From the NCBI RefSeq assembly GCF_035582795.1, contig NC_134366.1:27141661-27205660 (forward strand): 64,000 bases of DNA. Direction: 5' to 3'. Position numbers and translations under genes: made by a program. Below are positions 13,098 to 24,800 of this stretch, piece by piece. Below the pieces are notes generated by a model. The model was not told the origin of the DNA and searched no databases. It was given only the letters and a program-made list of their open reading frames with translations. This DNA is from Mycteria americana (taxonomy: Eukaryota > Chordata > Aves > Ciconiiformes > Ciconiidae). Every line of letters begins with the position of its first letter. The stretch's first letter is position 1.

Positions 13098-16000
13098 GCC
13101 AAGATGAGCGTCTGTCACGATGACCAGCACTATCTCCCTGGTTTCCTGAACTCCCCGGCTGTCTGTACTTGTCTTTCTACAGTGCTGAGAACAATGACTT
13201 CTCGTGACACCTAGACAACAGCATAACACAGAAACAATACCAACATCTCTTACAAAATAATGGACCAGCAGTTAAAATAAAAGCATCTATTAGGGAAGCT
13301 GAGGGGAAAAAATGGAAGAGCTTAGCTGTTTGGCTTGATTCAGTAGCAAGTGGACAGCACAGAGCAGAGGACGGACATAACTTGGGAATATTTATGGAAG
13401 GATGACTGTATGATGCACAGATTAGAGGCATGTGCTTTGATGGGAGAACTGGCATCACCCAGATTTTTCCGGGGGAAGGTAGATTCCTTGGAACATTGGG
13501 AGCCTGGCTGACTAAGTTCACTTTTTGTATACAGTCCTCCTGCTACTGCCTAGTTGCCATTTCTGAGTATAGATCTCACACTCGAGCACCTTGTGCAAGC
13601 ATTTTTGTAAGTAGACACTGCTACAAGCCCACCTCTGCATCGTGAGCAGAATTGTGTCCTATGGTCCCTTCACCATGGGTGCAGCGTATAGGGACAAAAC
13701 AGAGGTGCTTCATGTCAAGGAGTACAGTAGAAGGCTAAGGTCAAGCTGTATTATAAAATGGGACTTGCACATAGAAAAGAAAAAAAGGTGTATGACTGAA
13801 AAGGCATGAATCAGATGCCTCATCAGAGGAATTTGTGTTACCCCAGAGGCCCAACGTGTCTGAGATGTCTGACTGGGACTGGCAGGGATCTACAGAAAAT
13901 CCACACCTTCTGGAGGGGCAGCAGCCAGCCAGGGTATACCAGGGCATCTAACGTAGTACGGCTTGTGCGATGAACAATAGACCTGTTTTCTTTTTCCAGG
14001 CCTCAGTTTTGGGGTTTAAGCAAACAGGAGGATTTACAGAAAATACAGATCTTTCTGTGAAATTGCTTTGACAATGAGGTTTTTAATCCACTGGTATCTG
14101 GAAATTATTGTAATCTTTGATGACTGCTGTTTTCATGTGCCAACCATTAAAATGCAATTTCAGGATGTTGTGATTTTTAGCTGAACAAAATGCATGTGAT
14201 ACCGAACATAGCATCCTATGTTTGCATGCCCAGTTAAAAAGTAACATATGCTTACTATCACTTTTTACATCCCTTTATATCTTCCATTTTGTTCAGAAAC
14301 TTTTTTTTTAAAAAATGCTATTTTACTGTAGGATAATCATTTAAATCACTTCACTGAAGCTGCTCAATGTGACAAATTACTTCCATGACAAATGACAGGA
14401 CCATTAAATGCTTCCTTGTTTAGCAATAGCTCTAAAATTGGGAAGCTTAGCTTCATGCAGGTTTAAGCAGGGGCTCAGGCAGCTGATTGAACAGATTGCT
14501 TTAGGGACCTGACACTGAATATAAAGGTAATTTGTATTTTGGTTTCTTTTACTCTGTGTGTATCAGTGTGTGTACAGAAGTGGCAGAAGAAGCAGAGAAA
14601 GGGTGAGAAACCCAAGAAAACATCCAGAGCAGACGCAATGGTGGCAACCTGGAAGCAGATGAAAGACGGAGCGAGGGTGAGTGACCGTACCTTTTTGGGA
14701 TAAGATGTGGCTGAAGGAGGCATGGACTTAGGAGCAAAGGATCTGCCTTGTTGTGTCCACAGAGAGAGGGGTAGGTGCATAATCAGTAAGCCAGCTTTAT
14801 TAAAATAAATTAAAGTTGTTTGATAAACTGAACTTCTGTGGACTGTAATGAGATTAAGCAGAAATTCTTAAGCCACAGGATATAAACTGAGGCTGGTGCT
14901 TTCTAAAGGGAGGGAGGGAATGAATGCTGATCTCCCTATAATTTTAGAAAACAAAAGTTTAAACATAAGAGCAAAGTTGATGTCCTCTAACTTTAGCCAT
15001 GTGAAGTCAGGGGCCATGAATAACCTCTAGATATGTCACTTCACTCTCTCTCTTACTGACTGTGAATGAAATTTAAGTGTTTAACAGACTAGATACAAAA
15101 TAAAGTGAACAGGGAGCTAAAGTGAGGTGAAGATAAATCTCAGATATGCCTCTTGGATATCTAGAAGGATGATGTAAATTGGTAAGATCCTCTGAAGTGG
15201 AGGAGTTTTATTCACTCCGGCAAGGACTGATGGATTATTGTTCTGCGTAAAGGACCACAGCTTTGAATTTTTTTTTTTCAAGTTTCACTGTTGTGTTTGA
15301 GATGTAAATATGTATAAAGAAACCTATCAGACTAGACACTGCCTGCTCTGCATTGCCACACTTCGTTTGGTTTGTGAGAGGCAAGCATTAGGAAAAAATG
15401 AGTAACGATGGTAAACTTGCAGGCTGTCTTCAACATTTGTGAAAATACGCTTAAGAAAATGAATTTTGAAGAGTAGGTGGCCATCAGACTATATACAGCG
15501 CAAAATGACAAGGACAAAATTAGGCAATGACTTGCTGCTGTCTATATGCTGTCTGTGATGCTCTGACAGCTGTGGTAAATTCAGCTAGAAAAAAGCAAGC
15601 GTTGTGCTCGCCTGCGAGCCGTGGGGGTCAGAGCGGGTGGGATGAGTGATGAGCCTCGACTGTCACTTTTGCTGCCATGAAAGACTTTCCTGGATCACGT
15701 ATTGGTGAAAGCAGGGACCGGCTTTGGGGAATTTTCAAGCCAGCATTTTTATTTGAATATGCATTAAAATACTGACAAAATGCCCAGTCACATGGCTGAA
15801 TGCAAGGCCATAATTACTGTGAGACAGGAACGGCCACTTTTACACGCAGAGGAGTGACCCACAACCAGTACAATTTATTTCTGACAAGACAGTACATTGG
15901 ATTTGCCACGTCTTGCAGTGACAGGCTCAGTAACCCGCCGACCTGTGCCCCGGGACGCGCTGCTTAATGCACACAGGTAGGTGCCCAAATAAACGTCAGG

Positions 16001-17039
16001 GCGGGGAGGGCCCTTGGCAGGGAGGATGCGGCACCCGAGCGACCAGGGCGAGGCACACCTCCCGCCCAAACTCTTGCTGCCTTTGCAAACAGCACTGCTG
16101 CTGACTTGGGCACGGCTCATTGTGAATAAGGGCGCAAAATTTGGTTTCATAGCCGAGGCAGGCATAGGGGAAGGGTGTCCTGTTTCAGCCCTGACAGGCA
16201 GGGAATAACGTAGGCAGCTTCTCACTTTCCTCTGTCCGCGTGCAAGCACAGGAATGAGCTCGCTGCATTAGAGAAGCCCAGCCTAGAGTGGGTCTCCTGT
16301 CAAATGACAGCCTTCAGGAGGAAAGAGTTATAAGCAAATAATTGTAATCTTTAAGATGTTCCCAGTTTAAGTGATGAAACCGATGAGAGGAAGGCAGATC
16401 TAATGGAAAATTAGAAAATGCATTAGTTGACCCTGAGATAGAAGGAACAGTGAAAGATTTCTTCTAACAAATTAGAACCACCTGAGATTTCTTTTCCGCC
16501 ACAGTTTAAAACAAAGTATTCCTTCCAAGCCTTTCAAAATATGGTGAGAAAATGTAATTAGTAGATATTGCTTTTTACATCAAATTTCAAGCTTTCAACC
16601 TATTTTTACAAGAAAAATATTTGCTGGAGTAAGTAGTTCTGGAAGATTGTTGCATGATTTATTTTCCCTTATTGTTATATAGCATTTCTGCTCTGCAGAT
16701 ATCAGATAGATGAAGTAAAATAGTCTTTCATTTCACTGAATAGCTTGTGACAATAGGGTGATGAAGAAAAATATTTCACAGGGTTGAGAACCCTGTAAGA
16801 AAGCTCCATATTTTTAGCAGAGTCCCTCAAGATTTCCCAGAGGAGTCTTTGGACAATTCCAGAGGTCTTTCCTCTGCCTGTTTATTAAGTCTTTTTTCTG
16901 TTAACTTTAGGGAACATTTTGTGTGAACTGTAAGGACTGCCGTCAACGCTTGAAGGCCACAGAAGCCTGCAACACGTCAAACCCTAAAAGTCCTGCTACG
17001 TTTGTCCTCAATTTAATGTCACTGCTGAAGTCAGGGAGA

Positions 17040-17063
17040 ACTTAGTCCTTCCTTGGACTAAGT
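17040..17063. repeat. 9-bp inverted repeat, 6-nt loop
   Basis: ACTTAGTCC (17040-17048), loop TTCCTT, then GGACTAAGT (17055-17063). A simple hairpin in intergenic DNA with no T-run after it and no gene context. Confidence 0.75.
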
Positions 17064-17866
17064 AAAGACTTCAGGACATGAACAAGATCAGTTTCTCTCA
17101 TTTGACTCTAGGCAGGGAAAGTTAGTACATTTTACAGTACAACCACTGGGTTTTGAAAAATAATACTTAGGGCCTCACTTCAGTGAAACACTTGGGAAAG
17201 TGCTTAGCTAAACTTGAAACAAGAAAAAAAATTGAGTGTTTAATAGCCACTACATTGTTTATCTGAACAAAACTATTTTGTTTTAATCCCTTTTAAATGA
17301 GCACCTTCTTTCTATGGCCAGATCAGTTTTCAAACCCGTGACTTCAGGTCTTCATATTGAACGAAGAACTGAAGGGGGTGGGAGTTCAAAGGAGGAATTC
17401 AGGTTATTGGAGTCTTTTTCATCAGCTACCTTTTCTTTAGGTAAACAAAGTATGTGTTATTTAGCTTAAAGATTGTAGCTGTGTCATTTTCCCTTACAGC
17501 AAGAAGGAGTCTTGCTGCACCAAGGGAACAGCCTTCGCAGCGTTTAAACAGCTCGGGAAGCTGGAAGGTGTCCACTTGTGCTGTTTCTTGCTAAAGCCAT
17601 CAATCTTGATCAGAGCTGGCAAACATACTGGGCCTTTGTACCACTGTCTGAAATAATGTTCTTCACTGATTGAGTAACACAGCCATTTGGGAAAATTTCT
17701 CGGAGACAAAATCGACAGCCTTTTCTCCTCACCCCATTAATTAAAATTGCCACATTCTGCCTGTCAATATGTTCTTTGAGGGCAGTGGAAAAACAGAGAG
17801 CTGATTTTTGCCTAAGGACGTATTAGATCCAAAGGGAATGTTCTGCACTTGCAGGGCATTTCAGTT

Positions 17867-18460
17867 TGTCATGGTTTAACTCCAGCCAGCAACTAAGCCC
17901 CACGCAGCCGCTCGCTCACTCCCCCCCAGTGGGATGGGGCAGAGAATCAGAAGAGTAAAAGTGAGAAAACTCATGGCTTGAGATAAAGACACTTTAATAG
18001 GTAAAGCAAAAGCCGTGCACACAAGCAAAGCCAAACAAGGAATTCATTCACTGCTTCCCATGGGCAGGCAGGTGTTCAGCCATCTCCAGGAAAGCAGGGC
18101 TCCATCACACGTAATGGTTACTTGGGAAGACAAACGCCATCACTCCGAACATCCCCCCCTTCCTTCTTCTTCCCCAGCTTTATACGCTGAGCACGATGCC
18201 ATATGGTATGGAATAGCCCTTTGGTCAGTTGGGGTCAGCTGTCCCAGCCGTGTCCCCTCCCAGCTTCTTGTGCCCCCCCAGCCTACTCGCTGGTGGGGTG
18301 GGCTGAGAAGCAGAAAAGGCCTTGACTGTGTGTGAGCACTGCTCAGCAGTGACGAAAACATCCCTGGGTTATCAACACTGTTTCCAGCACAAATCCAGAA
18401 CATAGCCCCATACTAGCTACTGTGAAGAAAATTAACTCTATCCCAGCCAAAACCAGCACA
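17867..18460 (-). mobile_element. Solo LTR, avian ERVL-type endogenous retrovirus
   Basis: A 594-bp element, read on the minus strand, runs from TGTGCTGGTTTTGGCTGGGA to a terminal TTAAACCATGACA, so it has the TG...CA ends of an LTR. It is the same family as the LTR at 56727-57327: both share the 5' end, a nearly identical 49-bp U3 block (18195-18243 here) and the GAGCGGCTG(C/T)GTGGGGCTT stretch near the 3' end. A TATAAA box (18179-18184) and an ATTAAA polyadenylation signal (17993-17998) sit in the expected order on the minus strand. Flanks are CAGTT and CAGTC, a 5-bp target duplication with one later change; 5 bp fits ERVL. No gag, pol or env remains, so this is a recombined solo LTR. Class is inferred from ends and duplication length. 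Confidence 0.85.
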
Positions 18461-19556
18461 CAGTCCTAAGGGTCTGTCCACCTGGCTGACTGCGGAGTCA
18501 GAAAACCAAAACATTTTTCTTACACCTTGAGATCAAGTTTATCTATAAATGATCCAAAGACAGTAAACTTCCCCTATTCTCGGTACCTTTTGTGAAGCGT
18601 ATCAAATTTGCAAAGCTTCAGGGAAAACAATAACTTGTCCTTAAAATGCCCTTCTGTTTTCATTTATCCTGTTGGTTACAGAATAGTTATTAAGGCTGTT
18701 GGTCCCGGCCTGATGTGCTTCTCACATAGGCGCCAGAATATATGTTATCCTCTGGTGTAAGCTATAAGGGAATAGGAAAGAAACGGGCCATTGAATATGA
18801 AGCTGATGTAAAAGGGAATTTTATCCCCTTTCACCAGGGTCCTCCCCACTCGGTCCCTTTGTCCCACCCCACTCTGGTGCCCCTGCTCCTGCACCCCTTC
18901 GCTTATAGGTAAAGTGTGGTCCTGCCTAGAGCTGAGGCTGAAAATGGCCCTAGTGTCTGCAAGCAGATCACGGGTCGGAAGAAAGCAGCCGGGGATGCTG
19001 CCGCAGAAGCAGCCGGCCCAGGGGCCACACCGCTCGTGTGAGCCGCGTGGTGTCTGGTGTTTCAGTCACAGCCACCACCCTGGGAACGAAACGGCAAAGC
19101 AAGAGAGCTTCAGCGTGCCAGTTAGAGAACTCTCATTATCATTATTTTTTCTAACACTAACACTAATATTTGGTGCTGAACCTAGTGGAGTTTTGAAGGC
19201 AAGGGTGTTGCAAGGAGAGGGGGTAATTCTACTGCACAAGACACCTGCGTTTGCGTGGCTCTTAAGCCCTCTCAGTGTCTGGCCAAATGAAACCTCCAAA
19301 AGTGTATGTTTCTCTTTGCCTAGCCATCCGCTTTTATTCTGTCTGTCTGGAGGGATTACTTGTTCACTTGTCTTAAAGGCAGGGGGAAACTTGTCAAGAT
19401 TTTCTTAATAATTGAGCTCTTGAAGTAATGTTAAATAGCCTCAGAAGATTTTTTTTACTGGTGAAGAGGTGTTGCTTCTCTTTGCTAAAAAGAAAATCAG
19501 ATGATTATAAAGGCTGATTTAAACTTGTTCCACTGAAGACAGGGTAGTGTATACTC

Positions 19557-19603
19557 TGGCAGCATCCACACGTGGCAGACAGTGTGGCAGCATCCACACG
19601 TGG
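19557..19603. repeat. 19-bp direct repeat, period 28
   Basis: TGGCAGCATCCACACGTGG occurs at 19557-19575 and again, identical, at 19585-19603. Each copy contains CACACGTG, an E-box (CACGTG). Exact identity points to a recent local duplication. Confidence 0.85.
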
Positions 19604-21616
19604 GTGTTCTTGCCGTGTCTGAAACAGAAACCTGTGCTGACAATTTGATCATCTCATCCATCTGGTTTTCTACTCGCACTGCTGCATCAAACGCCTTCTG
19701 TGTCGCTGGCTCCAAAACCCTGCCAGGTTTATGAGGAGGTATTTGTCCAAGATCTCTGGAGATTTCAAGTAAAACTGCTGGGATCCTGTGGGGACGTTAC
19801 ACCTCACAGATGTCTCTTATCTGCTGGCAGACGGTATGTGTTTCTCATACCAAATAAAGCTGCAAAGAGCTGCAACAGCAGGACAAGATTTGAAGTATTA
19901 AGTATTGTTTAGTTAATCCAGGGAGCCCGTTACTTTTCTTACTTACTCCTTGAAACCTTAGATTTAAGTACCTCTGCTTGCTCAGAGGTGGCACAGCAGG
20001 CTTCTAAACCTCACTAACTCCCCAGTGGGGACCTTCCCGCTCCAGACAGCTTCGTAGCCCACAGGGTAAAAGACCAAAAGGTTTCCTCCTCTTCTGTCAG
20101 CCCCGTCTCCGAAGCAGAAGATACGGGGGCCGAGGGAGACGGTGCCAGGCTCTACCTCCCTGCCCGTCTCCGCAGCAGCCGCCAAAGCTCTGTAGGCTGC
20201 AGGTGAGCTGGAGCCAAGGGCTGGAGGCCACCCCTGGCTATTTTATGTGCCCGTGTGGCACAGTGCGGTTCCACCGCAGGAATCAGGGCTCTGGTCTGAG
20301 CAAAGATAACTTACCCTGCTTTCCCTGCCCCTTCCTATCTGTCCATTGATTTTTAGAGGCTCCCACTGTTGCCACAGGCACTGGCTGGCACAATACACCC
20401 GTGTATGGGTCAGTGGGCATGGGAACAACTGCTGTCATTCAAAGACAAGCGGTCTGGCTTGTGAATCACAGCCTTAACTCTTGTTTGAGCTGATGTGAGT
20501 TACCTGTGTGACCAGAAAGCAGTTCTGATGAGTTGACGGGATGTGTTTCCAGCTCTGCACCCAGCTCTAACCGAGCTCTTGCCAGTCGCCTGCGCTGTAC
20601 TGCGTTAGGCGGTGTACGCCAGTCCGGCCATCCTCCAGCTAATGGTGCTCCCTGCTTTAACATACGTTCGAATGAGTTGGGAATCTGCTCGCTCTGCTTT
20701 GTTTTAATGAAGCTTTGAGTTCCTGTGAGACGTGACTTTCACCTCAGGTGCAGTGCTGCTATCCAAGCCTCTCTTTTCCCCTAACTCAACACGTTGAGTA
20801 CAGCTGTAGAGCTTGGATCCTAATCTAACCATCTCCAGCACGACCGTGTCCTTTTTCGGCTTGTTGGGAACAGGAGTCCAGGCGAGGAAATTCATCTCCA
20901 AAGGCCCAGGTGGGTATGGGCAACGGGAAGGCGGCTTGGATGCAACACTCCTCGTCATGTGTTTGAAGTGGATTTCTTTTCTATGAGCAATTTATCCCAG
21001 ATTGTTTTACAACACGTCTGCATCCTGTTCTGCCGACTTGCTGCTTTGAGGCTGTGCCCATGAAATAAAAGACTTTAATTTTTATGTGTGTTTTTATTTC
21101 CTCACAAAAACTGCAATACTGTTTTTTTTCTCCCCTGATCTCATTTGTATCACTGGTGTTTTTCCCTGACGGCAACCAGAAGCCTTACATAAGGCAGCAA
21201 AGCCCTCCAGGGTTCAGCAACCAAGCAGAAGTGCCGGTGCCTAGCCCCACTTGCTCGGGAACAGCACAGAAATTGCTCACGGACATGTTAGTCCCACATG
21301 CGGCAAAGCAAGGATTCAAGCGGAGAGCTGCTGCGAACGTTGCCAGTTCGCTGCTTGGGAAGCGGGGCTTGGGGGACTGCGGCTCTGCCCCATTTTGCCC
21401 AGTTTAAGAGCTCCCGGGCTTCTAATGGAAATCCTGGTTCTCAACTAATCGCAGCCACAGCTCCTCTCTCTTCGTAGCCTGGCTGGTGAATTCCTCTGCA
21501 GTTCTCTTCTTTACCTTACCCTAGCTCTCTCTTTGGGTATCCTTCTCTAAAGCAAAATTCTTGCTGGAATTTGATGGGTGTTCTTTCTACCCCATTTGAA
21601 AAACGTTTGGCCAAAG

Positions 21617-21801
21617 TATAATTTTATTATATTATATATTATTATAACATATGATAATATATTAATATATAATATAAAAATAGAGTATATTGTGATGTGT
21701 TATTATTATATTATAATATAATAATATATACTATATTGATACATATTATAACAATATAATGTAATGTAATGTAATGTAATGTAATAATAGTATATATTAT
21801 G
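21617..21801. repeat. AT-rich low-complexity block with (GTAAT)5
   Basis: About 185 bp almost purely of A and T in short TATTA/TAATA patterns, ending in five perfect GTAAT units (21761-21785). Such blocks are unstable in length and melt easily. No gene is nearby. Confidence 0.85.
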
Positions 21802-24800
21802 ACTTCCTTGAGACACTCTTCAGAGCAGATGCACCCGACCCAGACTCTGTTGTGGATTTGACCTATGAAAACCATAACTCCTTTAAGGTAAACCCAAGTC
21901 TGGAAATCCTGATTACAGTAATCCAAAGTCGCTAATACCTTCTGGGAAAAGAATCCCTTCTGTTCTTTCCTTTATAAGACCTACACAGATATTTTTTCTT
22001 TATGTACACAAGGCAATTATACAATAATTTTCATTTGTTGTTTATTTTCATGGTAAGCACATTTTCATGGTGAATATTGTGTGTTATGTAACCAGAGATA
22101 AAATACTGTTTATTGGATTCCTTTACAAGATTCCTGAATAAAAGTAGTTGCTACTGTTTATTTTCATGAAATGATAAGATTTTTTTCCCCATTGCAATTA
22201 TAGAGATTTGGAGCATATAACCAAAATAATTATTGTATTAGCCTTCTGGCACTGGATTAAGAGTTTTCCATTTTGGTAAATTGATTGAAAATATGTTGAT
22301 AGAATATGATTTTCTCTTACCATTTAAAATGTAATTTTATAGCAAAGTATAGTGACTTTTGCTTCTAAAATGACTTACTTGGTTCTATGTTATTGGTACA
22401 TCTGGCAAAATGACTCAAGGAAAAGCACAAGTACACATAGCTTCAGTTTCCTTGAACCTCATTTGACAGAAAGTTCACAGAATACTCTTTCATCCTCACT
22501 ACCACTTAAAACATTGACAGTCATTTTGGTATCTAAAAGGTGCTGTCCCTAAATCAGAGACAGCAAAAATGCCTGCAGCTTAGCTTAAGACCTGAAATTG
22601 ATAGTGGTTTGATGTAATTCTGACCAGAAGAAGGATACATTGCTGTATCAGCCGTGGGGACAGTGACATGTGGCAGAAGGAGGGGTAGGCAACACGGGAG
22701 TAATGCTAATTGTTAGAGCCCTTCCAGCAACCTCCTTGGTTTCAGTGCTTCGAGGCTGAACTAATTTTGGTCCTATCAGTCTGCTGTGAATCTTCAGTGA
22801 ATTTATAATATGGCTGTTACAGGGAGACATGTTTCAGTTAACCTCAGAGTGGGCTTTGGATCTGCCTAGAATTTAATAGCAAAACTCCTGAAAATGGAGA
22901 CAGCAGCAAACTGCAGACAGCCAATTAATGAAGTAGATAATTAAGAGGGTCAGTCTATCAGACTGAGTCTCAGCCTTTCTCAGCTGATTCTTTCAATCAG
23001 CAGCTGCAGTGATGTGAAATTCCAGTGCATCAGTGTTATAGAAACCAATAGTTTTTCATTTGTGAGTCCTATTTTGCAGAGATTGGCAGTCGTAATTGTT
23101 TGGAACCATAGACCTGAAAACATAACCAAAAGATTTGTAATCAGAACAGTTGCTGATGTTTCCATGTCATAATGAAATTCTACAAACTGAGGCATTTTGC
23201 AATAAACTGTAGAACATTTATGTTAGAAATCAACCTAGATAGTTTCCAGACTTCATGTTAGTGGAAAAGGGAGAATGAGTGTTTTGTTGGAGTCTTCAAC
23301 TGGACGAAAAAAAATAAAAAAGACGCTTTGAGAAATGACAGGAAGGTCACATTTTATTTCAGGGAGAAAAAGGTGTTTCCAAGTCCTTCCTGCTATATTT
23401 CTAACCATAACTTCCAGATGATCACGTAACAGGTGTTCCCTTCCTCTTTGCTATATGGCTTTTCAGTGCTGAGAGCCTATGAGACCCCCCTTCTCTGTGC
23501 GACCCATATGATTAGGGTATAAAATACCTTCAAAAGCTGAGCTTGAGGACTAGAGTATTAAACACCAAACAAAACACCTCAAGAGAAGCTGAGGTTTCAA
23601 TTTACCCTGCACTTTTCTCCATGCTCATCTTCTGCCAGCTCATCTTCTCTTTCGCAGGTGATATCAGCCCTTCTCTTGCTGCCGTTCCCCTCGGCTCTGC
23701 TGCTGTGAACTGTGTTTTTCTCTTGCAGAGCTTAACTGAAGAGGGATGTTCACCAGTTCAGCCTTCAGGATGAAGGAAATTAAACACAAGAAGTGGATCC
23801 ATACTGCATTTTTTCTGGAAGCCAAGCCAATGCCAGGGTCTTCCTTTTCCCCCTCCTTTCCCACACTGCAGTTTACTGTCTCCTCACTGCGCTGTCCTCA
23901 ACCAAATCTATCAAATGGATGAGATAGATGAAGGAAAAAAACAGAATGTTTTTGGAGTGTGAAATTTATCTATTTGTTTATTTATTTTTAGAGAAAAGAA
24001 TCAAAATGCTACAATTCAACCTGGGCATGTAGAAATGGCTGCTGAGCTGGGAGAGGGAAGAGTGGAAACACTTAAGGTACTTCCATAAATTACTGTTAGT
24101 CTGGTTAGTAACAAATGCTGTTCTTCCTAGATAAGGAGTCTGGCCCAAGAGGAGGGTGAAATAGATTAACACACATCAGAATTAAATAGCCAATATACCT
24201 GGAGCCCTAAGACAAAAATACAATGCTGTTTAATTCATTAACGACTATACTCCCCTGGCCGAGGCACTGTGAAAGAAAATGTCAGAGGAATTAATTAGGA
24301 AGTGAGAGATCTCAGAAAATTAAAAAAAAAGTTTCTCTGAAGAAGAAGCGGAATTTGTTAATGAAGTGTTAAACTCTGTTGGCACCTTCATAAAACAAAT
24401 CACATCAGGTAGAAAAACATGGAGCTGCAGGGTGGGGTGGAGAGCAGCTGTGAGCAAGGCTGTCCTTTCTGCTGCAGGGGCTGAAAGCCAAGCTGCAAGG
24501 CAATTAAGAACAGCCCCAAACAAAACACACACCACCACCACCCCCCCCCAAAATAGTTATTTTAATGGAAAAGAGCTTCATTACATCAAAATATAATTTT
24601 AGTCAACCCAAACCACTTCGTTCATTCAGCGGGTACTTGGCTGCATAGCAGCCTAACTTGCCTCCTGGTTACTTCGCCTGTTCCAAACAAGGCAGGTCCC
24701 TGACACCCATTACCATTTGGGTGCATGTAGAGAATAGCATACATGGGGCCTCAATGAAATTTGTCCAAGTATTAAGAGACACACACATCTACCTGTAAAT

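Larger units (their letters stand above)
3971..17866. other. Gene-free intergenic DNA
   Basis: About 14 kb with no recognisable exon. Frames such as those at 4246-4680 or 12304-12648 lack known domains and overlap ordinary AT-rich sequence. A CpG-dense pocket lies near 15925-16070. The separately listed palindrome, hairpins and 19-bp tandem repeat are the only structure I can point to. Confidence 0.6.

Noticed and set aside
18914..19408. 164-codon plus-strand frame next to the solo LTR
   Set aside because: Lies in a GC-richer patch, has no recognisable domain, and a minus-strand frame overlaps it; length is compatible with chance.
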